64,000 nt of DNA, from NCBI GenBank assembly GCA_037903475.1, contig JBAJFG010000054.1, forward strand, positions 310,001-374,000, in the 5' to 3' direction. This stretch comes from Ancylostoma caninum. Its lineage: Eukaryota > Nematoda > Chromadorea > Rhabditida > Ancylostomatidae. Below, in pieces: positions 25,576 to 36,300 of this stretch. How positions within the stretch are numbered: the stretch's first letter is position 1; the number at the start of each line of letters is the position of its first letter. Under the pieces are notes generated by a model that was not told the DNA's origin, searched no databases, and worked only from the letters and a program-made list of their open reading frames with translations. Made by a program: the position numbers and the translations under genes.

Positions 25576-25601
25576 TTATTCTCAGACAAATTGTCGGAAG
25601 G

Positions 25602-25887
25602 AGTCGGAAGGACCGCAGCAGAAAGAGATCGCGCTCATGTGGTTAAGAAGCGATAGACGCAGAGATAAAAAATTTCGGAAGGACCGCAGCAGAATGTTTT
25701 CTGCTGCGGTCCTTCCGAATCTCGCTGGAGTGGTTCGGAAGGACCGCAGTAGAATAGATTTGTGTGGGGAAAGATTCGGAAGGACCGCAGCAGGAAACCG
25801 GAAGAACCGCAGCAGAATGTTTTCTGCTGCGGTCCTTCCGGTTTTCTGCTGCGGTTCTTCCGAGTGCAGAAGGACCGCAGCAGAATG
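25602..25887. repeat. Cluster of 20-bp CGGAAGGACCGCAGCAGAA units in both orientations
   Basis: The unit occurs in direct orientation starting near 25604, 25676, 25737, 25777, 25798 (variant GAACC) and 25868, and inverted near 25699, 25822 and 25842. Two sets form near-perfect hairpins. One is 25674-25719, with 21-bp arms and a TGTT loop. The other is 25777-25862, with 41-bp arms (three mismatches) and the same TGTT loop. A decayed unit lies near 26138. The GC-rich unit contrasts with the AT-rich surroundings. Open frames through it on both strands are repeat artefacts. Confidence 0.92.
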
Positions 25888-27433
25888 GAGGAGAGAGAGT
25901 GGACGTTATTATACTCTTCTCATGCACGGAGCTCAGTTTTGTTGCGACCAACAAAAATCCAGTGGTTTCGAACTTTAGATGGGAAATTAGCTTCATGGGT
26001 ACATGGGACCGGAGAACCAGTGACCCTCAGAGAGGTCGTCATTTTTGCGTGTGGTTACCGCTGCGTGGTCGTCCCACGGGAGTGGACTGATTGCCAATGC
26101 AGTTCTGCGGAATTGGCGCGCATATCCCCGTATCCAGTCGGAAAGACCGTAGCAGCTATTCGGAATATTCGGATTCTATTCGCAGCTATTCCTTGGATCC
26201 TCCGCACTATTATTATATTCATTCCCCTTTAAGGTGGTCTTTTTTCATTGCTGAATTTACGGTACATTTCTTAGACAGCTATAATTCCCCCGTTTTTTTA
26301 TATACTATAGCAAAACATTGTTCTCGAAATACTGGGTGATTGAAGACACTAATTTGCTATAGACATTGCAGGATCTTTGTATATTGCACATTTCATTGTA
26401 AGAGTCTGTTCTGTGTAATGAATATGTGAAAGACCACACAGCCAATGTTTGATGAAATGAAATTTCAAATCTCGTTGAACAGAAAAGCTCGAAAATGGGC
26501 GTAAATCAGGAAGCGTAGCAAAAAAAAAGGTAAATTTTTTACAGCACTAGATTCTTGCCAAAAAAGCTACTTGGGGTCTCTAATCTTCAGGAATTTCGTG
26601 CAACCTGGTGTTCGTGTCTAGTTCTCTCAACTCATATTTACACGAACATATAGGTGTAAATATAGGTTCATTGTGCTTGCAGGAGGCGAAACGTTGGAAA
26701 TATCCATAAACAAGAAGGAAAAAAAGAAAATCATTTCAACTGAGGACATTCATGCAAGAAAAAAAAGCACGAATACCCGAGCGTAAAACTGAAACATCGG
26801 TTCCATGAGCTTTCAGACAAGCACTACCTGCAGGTAGGGTGAATGATGTTGCTCTAGCATGGTTTTGGGCGAAGTATTATAAAGTGAAAAACAAAGATGG
26901 CACAGGTGCTTCGTACAGCTAACGATGTCATAAAAAACAGCTCAAAAACAATTTAAGGTCGATTCTCAGTACAAAAAAAAGAATACAGGAGAAAACCAGT
27001 AAAAATTCGTGGCAGCGCTAATTCGTTGGGTGAGAGCACTTTATCTCGATAGAGTTCTCTGTTATTCCGACTGCAGGTAATGGAAAGATGTCTTTGTTTT
27101 TCTTCTAGCAGTATTTGAGCAGTACCGATCCGAAACCTGTGATCTGGGGAATTTGACAACCCAGTCGAATGAGCATCAACAAATCTCTTCTCCTACTGCA
27201 CAGCAAGGATGTTTTAATAAATCTCATCACTAGAGGCAATGGTTTGGCCTAATATCTGTGTGCAATATAAGCCTTGGGCTCTTTCACTGAGGATCGCTTC
27301 AAAAGCGTAAGACCACGGCCGAAGCTGCAGAACATTTGCCTTCTAAATGGCAATGTTCAAATGCAAATCACAGAAATTAGTGAGCAGAAGATTTAGGAGC
27401 TTGAATGAGAAGTTCTAATCCATAAACAGTGCA
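25888..27433. other. Spacer without recognisable gene
   Basis: AT-rich sequence with short, unsupported open frames. No splice-linked exons or RNA genes are seen. Confidence 0.4.
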
Positions 27434-27621
27434 TATATGACGCTGCCAACTAATTTGTCCGCGTAAAAATGCAAGTTGGGAATGAATGGCTACAATCCGG
27501 ACCGTTCGGGGTATGGCACAGTGAAAATGAAGTAGTGGCATAATCGGAAGCGTTCGGATTCTGCCATTCATTCTCTACTTTGCATTTTTATGAGGACAAA
27601 TTAGTTGGCAGCGTCATATAT
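27434..27621. repeat. Foldback (MITE-like) element 2
   Basis: The left end atatatgacgctgccaacta is matched in inverse by tagttggcagcgtcatatat at the right end. Complementarity continues inward for about 75 bases per arm (taatttgtcc, taaaaatgca, gaatgaatgg). The 188-bp unit would fold into one long hairpin. There is no coding capacity. It fits a non-autonomous DNA transposon or a hairpin RNA precursor. Confidence 0.85.
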
Positions 27622-28114
27622 TCTTATTGTCAAAACTGTCAAAAGTCGGTGTCAAAAGTTCCAGATACTGGATTTTTCGGCCGAAACGCACTCGTCGCCC
27701 TAGCCGTAACATAGAATGCCTGCCTACCGAAAAGCAAAGCACTGAAAGTCTACATACATCATTCTTCTGGAGTTCTGCTCGTATACTGAACAATCATCCT
27801 CTATCCTTTTCTTTCCTGTGGGAGATATTGCTCAACTCAAAAAAAAAACTGTGCCCAAAAAAGAATTGCTGACTATCACTTCCGTAGAAAACAATGCGGC
27901 AAAGGTTTTTGAGGGGGTTCTCATAGACTGTTTACAAATGGATTATTTGTTTCAACACAATCTGGTTAGATGTGCATCATGTATACGTTATAGACTCGTT
28001 CTCAGTGTCTTTCTTTTTCCCTTCTCTTTCAATTGTCGCAAATGCTTGCTGTTCCGTTTAATTCTCGAATTTCCTTTTCTTTAACCAACTGCGCCTTGCT
28101 GTAATTTACGCCTC

Positions 28115-28148
28115 TGTTTTTTAGTTGGCGCACTCCATGTGCACTAGA

Positions 28149-28215
<67 letters not shown>

Positions 28216-28218
28216 ATA
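28115..28218 (+). mobile_element. 3' end of a non-LTR element with (TAAA)n tail
   Basis: A short stem (GCGCAC...GTGCAC, 28126-28142) precedes an almost perfect (TAAA)n run at 28149-28218. A closely similar hairpin and tail occur at 62010-62073, which argues for the 3' termini of one dispersed retroelement family. The body upstream is too decayed to identify, though 27.66-28.08 kb may hold remnants. Confidence 0.5.
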
Positions 28219-31149
28219 GATATTCTCCAAGCCTAAGCTGGCGCTGATGTTGGGTGCGGCATAAATACTGTGTCATAAATATGTGTTAATAACTTTTGTC
28301 ACAGAAGATGAAACTCTAATTGCTCTGGAATATTGTTTACTTAAACTCTTACAAATCAAACACATTGGGAAACGTGTATCGTGGTCTCTTCCTGCCTTCG
28401 CGACGGAGTTTAGACCTAGTTCATGTACGACCATTTATGCCCGAAAAAAAATTTCTGAGATTTTCTTCCTACCAATTGGACTTATCCATATGATCGATGT
28501 CAAGGAAGTTTGCACACGATTCCTCTGCCGGTATGAGTTCGTGGAGTTGGGGCATCAAAGGTCACTTTGTCTTCTGCGCCTCGTTTCTTGAAGCGCTGCT
28601 GTCCTAGCGGACCCATTTTTAATAGGTGAACTAACGGCTTAACCAACATTACAAAACTGCCCTTTTTCCCAGCAAAGAGCTGTTTTTCCAACTTTCACTC
28701 AACGTTAACCTGAGGCATATGGTCACTTTCAGAACCATCATCTTTAGTGATGATAAAGGTCAGATATGATCTGCAAGAGAGACCTTTTCTACTCCATCTA
28801 ATGTCTTGAAGAACTGCCCTTACACTCCATCGGCGATTTTTACTGATGAAGCTCTCTTCCACTTTGGAAAAAAGATCATCGTCCAAAGGTGCATAATTTT
28901 TGCGGCTCTCCAAGGTAACATAACTAAATTCTGCATCCTCTCGTGCTGATGCGCTTCGTTGTGAACATGCTGCACCTAGTGCTTGTAGTGTTCCGTCTGG
29001 ACTTCCTCATTAGCAGGTGAATTCATCGCCTTCTGCAAAGAACACGGCTCTGTGTGCACCTAACTCTTCCAGCTCGCAGTTTTGCAATGGGTTCATTTCT
29101 CGTGGATTTTCTCGAGATGTAGAACTACCACATCCTTGTGACATGTGTTTGGAAACAGCCCTTCAACAGCCGAGCATCGTGCTGCAAATTGGATGGTGCA
29201 GTTATATTGCTGCAAAAAAATAGGCGATCAAGGAATAAGATTGTGCGGTGATGCTTCATAGCGCGATCTTCGTTCTTTTGAAATTCGGACGTGATATAAC
29301 GTGGAAGGTTGATATGAAGTTATGAAACGTGGAGATAATACAGTCGAAGGGATAGCAATTCCAAATATGAAATTTAGGGCAAAGAGCTTTTTCGCCATGG
29401 GCATGGACTTTGCGACAAAGTTTGACACAGTATTTAAACCGCACCATGTAGTCCCATTTCCTCAGCAGTTTGAAGGATCACCTGCGGAAAAATGAAGTTC
29501 GATATCCGAAATCAACCAAAAATTCGCTAAGCCATGTACTCGAAGAATCTTCACTTACACATGCGATAGAACACTGACAATTGCTCCACCAATGGAAAAC
29601 AACCTTTCATAGCGTAGAAGACGTCGTGGAAGCAGAAACACACTTCACACCTATTTTTTTATCGCGAGAAGGGGCTTTGCTGCATTGGCTCGACAACTGT
29701 TTGGTAGGGTTAGTGGTTCACTTTACCTTCTTTTATCTTGCACATTTCTCCTTTCACTGGATCAAGTTCCGGAAAAAGAAAAGCATAAAACGAAAGGTCA
29801 AAAATGTGCGTAAAAGGGAATGAGTAAAACATAAAGCATAACAGAGGGCGATTACATTCAAAAGGGTAAGCGAGAAACACTGAGATTCTGGTCTTAGATA
29901 GCGGCATTACTGAAAACGCGATTAATATCCACCACAGAAAGAGGAAAGTTTTATAAATCCCTTCAAATTTTAAAGGCTAAGACCTTTGCATTCTCTACAC
30001 AAATTCGCGGCGTCCTCCTGGGCTTCGAAGGAGCCATAGAGAAGCGGAATCAGAAAGCTTCGGAGTGTGCAAGTGGGGGGCGACACGTCCACTCCACCTC
30101 TCTAACCTCTTACTCCCAAAACGAAGTGGGAATATGTATTGCAAAGTGGGATTTATGTGCGCAACTAACTCGAGAATTAACGCTAATCACTGGACCGTTC
30201 TCCTCTTCCCCACAGCTCAGAGAGCAATTATTTTTGTTCGTGTTTGTTCGGCCGGATCTCGTCATGCCACAGGGAAGTATTGAAACCTTAGCTGTATTTT
30301 TTGTGCAGCAGTAAGCAGTGGTGGCACAGACCATTTTTAGCGTATTTTTGCAAACCACGGAATACTTCAGGGAAATCATTTCCAAGTTATCACCTGCTAT
30401 AAAGAGAACATGAGCGAGCTGAAAGTGCTAACAAAAACGTTTATTGAGACACTAATTTGCATGAAATATCTCTTTCACCTCCTTTGCATGATAGAAAAAG
30501 TTCCATATGCTTAGCTTTGTTGCGAAAACACCTTTCTTCGTATGGGGAGATGGTGAGTTGCTCCAGCGATGTTTCTTTAACAAATATTATACAAGAAAAT
30601 TTTATCTCCTCACATCATAGAAAATTGAACGAAGTGTTCTACTACATCGTACCTTTTCCAGAATTTTTCTGGGTATTTGTGAGTTTTTAGCCATTTAATG
30701 GCACCATTACGACAGCTGCAAATAATTTCTCATATTCTGCCACTCAGGGCGCAGCACTAGGTGGTCGATGTCGGTTGGGGAGTACTAAGTCCAGTCGGAT
30801 TCCGAAATGAGCTACTAAGTACCTACACGCTAGGGTTCTTTAAGGAAAAGCAGATAGCTCTAAAAAATGACTTAAATAAGCGTTAGTGAGACGGCGAATG
30901 ATGTTTCAGCAAGAAATGCGTACCATTTAGCGAAGACAGCCTAAATAATCTCAAAATCAAGCTAAAATCCTCGAAAAACCGATCTCGGTACGGAACTGTT
31001 TGATCCCGCCAAAACTCGTTGAAACTTGTTATAGGACCTGTCAGATACAAGAAATTGTCATTGGAGCTTGTTTTTTCTCGAACCGGGAACTTTCCCAGGA
31101 AATTTCTCTTTTTTGAAGAAGGGTTCCGATACGCTGTCAACTTCAAGAA
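28219..31149. other. Spacer without convincing gene
   Basis: Several short minus-strand frames near 28.5-28.9 kb have charged peptides (for example LFSKVEESFISKNRRW) that may be transposon relics, but no complete gene or splice-linked exons could be built. Confidence 0.35.
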
Positions 31150-31360
31150 ATGCGCCTAGGTGGTATCAACTCTCCCCCAAAGTGGCATCTTTCGTTTTTG
31201 AGAAACCGTCTTCGTTTTTGGAAAAAACTGTCATTAATGGTCAAAAAATGGTCAAAAACCACTTTTTGACCATTAATGACGGTTTTTTTTCAAAAACAAA
31301 GACGGTCTCTCAAAAACGAAGCGTGCCGCTTTGGGGGATACTTGTTGGTATAGTGCGCAT
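31150..31360. repeat. Foldback (MITE-like) element 3
   Basis: Starting with atgcgc at 31150 and ending with gcgcat at 31360, the two halves are inverse copies over about 90-100 bases. Shared blocks include cccccaaag, cgtttttgag, ccgtctt, gtcattaatggtcaaaaa and their complements. Arms differ at roughly one base in eight, and the centre is at about 31,253. It is non-coding. It would form a long RNA hairpin if transcribed. Confidence 0.85.
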
Positions 31361-32824
31361 CTACAATCAGAATTTCAACATGATACGTCTCCTACAGGTT
31401 GAGCAACACCTGATTATCACTGGAGCGCACCAGAGGCAGGGTAGGGATGTAACAAATGGTTGAACGACAGTGATGTTCAGCCACGATTTTGATGGTCCTC
31501 CAGACGTGCCCCTCTGAAGTTTGTTTGTGCTTAACATCAGTAGACGGTTAGCGGTTGGCTACGCCCCGGACATTGGTGCTAAGCCCCCTGAATCTACTGG
31601 ACGATACTAAGTCCTGGTGGTCAATGACCACCTGGTGCTGCGCCCTGCTGCCACTTGATGCATTTCTCTGAATTGATTTTGTACCCTCTGCAATTTCCAT
31701 TTACACTCAGCCTGGAATTCAGATTGAAAAAGAATACCCTAGAGAATGGTGACAACAAATTACCTGTGTACTTGTATGCTTGCTGAAACAGCAAAAAAAT
31801 GCAGGTAAACAAGTAATTTAGTACTTACTTTATTTATTCAATATTGTTTTATAAGGAATGATTATCTCATGTCCCGGACATGGGAGTCATTTGGTGCATC
31901 GACTCTCAATGCACTGGCAATAAACACCGCTTCACTTTTGAATTAGGAATTTCGAATTTACAGCGAATGCCTTTCAAATTAACTTCAAAAGTGATTTTGC
32001 AGCAGATAATAGGGAGGGTTAAGCTTACAATGGCAGAGAAGGTTAGGGTTACACAGTCGTTAGGGCTTTATTTTGGGAAGTGGAGGAGATGAATATTTGA
32101 TAGAGAAACGGCAGATTTTTACCTTCGACAAGGTTGTGAAAGGAGCCTGGATGTGGTAGGTATTTTAGGATGGGTTGTGGACTCAAGCTATGTCATGAAA
32201 ATTTCATACAAGGGAGGCTGATAGATAACTATTTGTGAATAAATGTTTGGAAACAAAACGATGAACTTTAAAGTGACACCACGCCGCTCCGGTGACCCCT
32301 AATCTAGGTGCCTTGTTAGGTGTTAGTGCCAGTATTCTCACTAGAAAAGCAGAAACACGCTCAATTTCAGCCTCTGTTTAGTTTGAGGAAACTGAATTAC
32401 TTGCTAATTAAACGATCTCAAGGTCCTAGCCGCATTACTGTTTCGATCTTTCGCGAGAATTATCCAGCACGACTACGGGATACCGTGGTGGTTAAGGTAT
32501 TCACGACCTGTTTAGAAGGTTTAAACAGAAAGTACGAGGATCCAACTAGAATGAGAACGATAACATCACTGAAGTGTGTGTATGTGCAGACAGAGTTTCA
32601 CTTGCATGTGGTGTGGAGTTTTCAAGGGGCTTCGATCATTGTACAATTCTGCGCACAGACATTGTAAAAACGACGGTATGTCCGCGATGTTACCGTCTCT
32701 CATCGTCGCCATTCCAGAATCGCTTAAACGGCGATAATTCCGAAAACCACCAGTCTCCTGTATCAACTCCACATACACAATGAATTGAGAGCTGGGTTTT
32801 GATGTCCAGCACCTTGCCCTAATA
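31361..32824. other. Spacer without recognisable gene
   Basis: Open frames are short, and I see no supported exon or RNA gene. Confidence 0.4.
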
Positions 32825-33362
32825 ATGGGTTGCGCAATAAGTTCGTGCGGTTTTGCAGGGGCACAGGATGTGTTTTACGAACTGAATTAGTTGAACTTAC
32901 ATGTTTCTGAGATTAAACATTCTTAGTGGTTCTTCTTTACATCTAGAGCAAAACCTAGCCGACAGACGCCTCGTTGCTCCTGAAACTCTGTATTCAGGGA
33001 AGGGACATCCTCCACGTTAAAAGCAACCTCTCTGAGGCGGGAATCCATTTCTTCACCTTCTTTTCAGAAGTATCTGCTTCTCTTTGGATGTCGTTGCTAT
33101 ATGTTGCCTGTTGAGCTTCATCCGCTCCACGATAGAAGTGGAACAGTGTGTGTTGTCCCAGTTGAACTGGAGCTTCACACCTCAGGCAATAGAAAATGAA
33201 TAAAATGAAGTGTGGTGAGAATTGAGGAAACCGATTGGAGTATTTGTAAAGAGTAGACCAAGTGCCACGAAATGGTTGCTGGAATCCAATCAAACAAAGT
33301 TTGATTCCGGGTAAAAAATCTAGGTGAAAAAAAAACCCGCACGAACTCATTGCTCAACCGGA
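32825..33362 (-). mobile_element. Mariner-derived non-autonomous element, copy 1
   Basis: The terminal inverted repeats are GGGTTGCGCAATAAGTTCGT on the left and, read in complement, CGGTTGAGCAATGAGTTCGT on the right, flanked by TA on both sides. The 538-bp element keeps a minus-strand fragment resembling the N-terminal HTH of a mariner transposase. A related copy lies at about 60955-61438 with the same right terminus and shared internal blocks such as cacatctagagcaa. Confidence 0.75.
32994..33190 (-). pseudogene. Mariner transposase N-terminal fragment
   Basis: The minus-strand peptide TLFHFYRGADEAQQATYSND, continuing to VKKWIPASERL, follows the pattern of the first HTH of mariner transposases (LLxxFxxGxxAxEAxxxIN...VSExTVxxWFxxFR). 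In the 61-kb copy the same region has stops. The catalytic DDD domain is absent, so it cannot be functional. Confidence 0.5.
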
Positions 33363-36300
33363 TACTTTTTTTGTCTTTCCATGGCTTTGCTAATTTTAGT
33401 TATCAGTTATTTTCAACTTTGCGACAATATCGTTACCTTGTTTTTGATTTTACAATTGAAATTCAATCTTCTTTCTTCTTGTATCCTATGCTTCATCTGT
33501 TCGCAATATGCGAAGCAATGTAGCCAGTCCCTCTCATTTCGTGCAAGGAGAAAACTTTTACCTACTAGGACAGTGCTGGAGCACAGTTCGTGGCAGTCCC
33601 TGTTGCGAACGCCTGCCGCGCGGTGATCGTGGTCGTTTATTGTTTCGGCGTCATTCGAATTCGCTTTGTGTAGGTGATTAAGAATGCAAGAATGCTCGAC
33701 AAATGACTGTCGGCGCTCGAATGGCAATGTCATCATGGCCATCACGCCCTGTTTATTCTGCACCGGAACCAATTCCGTCGGTTTATTCGACTTTGAACTG
33801 AACCTTTGCTTCAAGATGAATTAAGCAATATATGTAGCAGAGGTCATTTTTCAAGAGCACACACTACAAGAGCATACACGCTTTGGCCTCGAGAGTTTTG
33901 CACGGAGGGCACAAATCAATCCCAAACGTTGTTCACCGACCATGGGACTTGGTGATTAAGTTGTTCCTCACCAAGGCATTTAAGGAAGTGGGAAGTACTC
34001 AAGCACTAGAGGACCTTGCTCTTTTTCCTCCAGAAAAAAAAAACAGAATTATTGTCATCGAAGTGGCGATATTTCGGAAGCGAAGAATAAAAATGCAAAT
34101 AGGGATTGTCACATGAGTGACTATCATCGAACTCCCGAAGATTTGCACTTCAGCTCCGCCTGTCGCAGCTGTGATTGGATGACGAAGTGGATGAAAGAGA
34201 GCCGACACAGCTAATGACAGGGTCATTCCCGTTGGTGTACATGGGCACTGCCTAGCACTGCTTCTGTATACAGAGGTTGATGTGTTCAGAACAGCAGCCT
34301 GCTCTTGGTTATGGAGCCACTAGGAAGACTGTTACCAACAATTTCTAGAATATTTGTTCAAGCAGCATTTAGTCATAGCACTGTCCCCAGTATATTTTTA
34401 GTCGTAGCAGTGTCCCCTGCATCTAATGGCGCTGCCGAAAATCTAGCCTATTGGACCAAGTGTAAATCTAAAGATCGACGTGGTAGATATTGCTGACTTT
34501 CTGTTGGTATAGCTCATGCTCAACGATTTTTCGTCGACTAAAAATCTCGTTCAACACCTACTCTTAGTACATACCTGCATGAAGGTGCTAAAATTTTTGA
34601 AAGACACATACGACGTGGAGATATTAAAATTTTCAGGAGGCGATCGCCACATGTGTACCCAATAAATTTCTCTCTTTTAAATCAAGGAAAAAACGATGCA
34701 AGAGCCTGATGGACGAGAATAGGAAGTTTAATGTGAGCTTGCCGTATTGTGTCGTGCAAGGATACAAGATGAAACGTTCATTCAGGTGAGTGGGGTGTGC
34801 TACCTCAGTTTCTACACGTATTGAGTCCAAACCACCCTCTCTGAACTCAAAGTCGGCAGGTGATTCGACGTTCAATTAAATTCAATGATCACCTATGTAG
34901 ATGGTTGCTCTCAACAATTGTGAACCACAACTTATTTCGAGCCAGGATGTTACGGTCATACCATGTGCAAACAGAACTGAATTTTTCATTTTCTCTCGAG
35001 TACAGATTTGCAAGACTTGAAGCGATGCATGATAAATCTGATTATGTAAAATTTGCCAAGGAAATTTCCATTGCACAGTTTTGAAAGACCACTAACCTAC
35101 ATAAGCAGCAACTTCTCAGTAAAATTACCAACAAGAAATTGATTGTTTCTTCATGAATCTTTCTGAAAAATTACCTGCTCATTTGAAAAAATTTTAACAT
35201 CTATTCAATCCCCGATTGAGCACAACAACAGTCAGAAATAAAGAGGATAGTTTTAAAAATTTGCAACTGTGAAAGCGTTGGCATCCAAAAATATGTTCTA
35301 TTGTGGAATCTAGTGATATTTTGTAGATGTTCAGAGGTATATAATTGTTACTCGCCACAGCTGAGCGGAAGTTTCGCTTAAGACGGAGACCATAGAGGGC
35401 CGAGGTTGGGAAAAGTGTATGTGTGGGAAAAGTGGAGGGAGCGAAAACAGCAGTTACGATTCGCCACACCTCAACTACAGCTAATCCCTCGGAATGTTGA
35501 CAGTAGAAGCCTGTTTTATGCCGGAGATAAAAAGCTTCAAGAACCCGGAAATGCAGATCCGCTCTGCTCTGAATATGTAGAATCCATTCCATGAGAACAT
35601 TTGTCGAGCCTATCTCTGACATCATTGTTGCTGGTAAAGAAGCATCCATAGCATATGATCTTGTTCAATTACGACGGTCACTTCGAAATTAAAAATGGTG
35701 GATGAGGGACAATAGGCAAAATACTACTACAAGAACCCATTAGTGTGCTTCCATTACCAACCTCGGCAATACCTCACGAGTTGCTCTTTGCTCACAGTGT
35801 CACACTTAACCGACTGATACTGTTTGTTGTGCCCTACATGCGCCAGGAAGTGTTTGAGTAAGTTTACTAACAGACGAACAATTAAGGAGTCGCCGACGGT
35901 ATCCAGCAGGGCAAAGGGCGTTCACACAGCGGAGAGGAAGGGTCGGTCGTGAGTTGTCCTCGAGAAAGGTCAAAGTTATGGATTCGCGGGTTCAAAGTCA
36001 TCAATCAGAAAATTCGAACTCTCTGGAGAAAGATAATTCTGCATTAGTGTTCAGGGGTGCCTCAAGGGTACGGGTCATATATTTGCACTGCAGAGTCGTC
36101 ACACGTCCAATAACCAAAAAGTTCCATGTGATTAAAATTTAAAATAAGGAAATCAGAATGATGGAATGGTTTAAGTTTCATTTTGTTCTGCTGGTATCCA
36201 CCCTGAACTCAATAGCTGTATATTGCACGGCAATGGTTCTTCGGGGCACCTTAGAGTGCTCTTAGATAAAAAGGTTTTTGAACGAAAATTTAGCTAAGAT

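Noticed and set aside
25602..25887. CRISPR array
   Set aside because: Units alternate in orientation, spacers are absent or unequal, there are no cas genes, and the DNA is eukaryotic.
25565..26232. Repeat-rich proteins (KDRSR, GPQQ) near 25.6-26.2 kb
   Set aside because: They are translations of the 20-bp palindromic units in several frames and both strands.
35194..35649. 151-codon minus-strand open frame as a gene
   Set aside because: No motif, partner exons or codon bias; one frame of this length is expected by chance in 64 kb.
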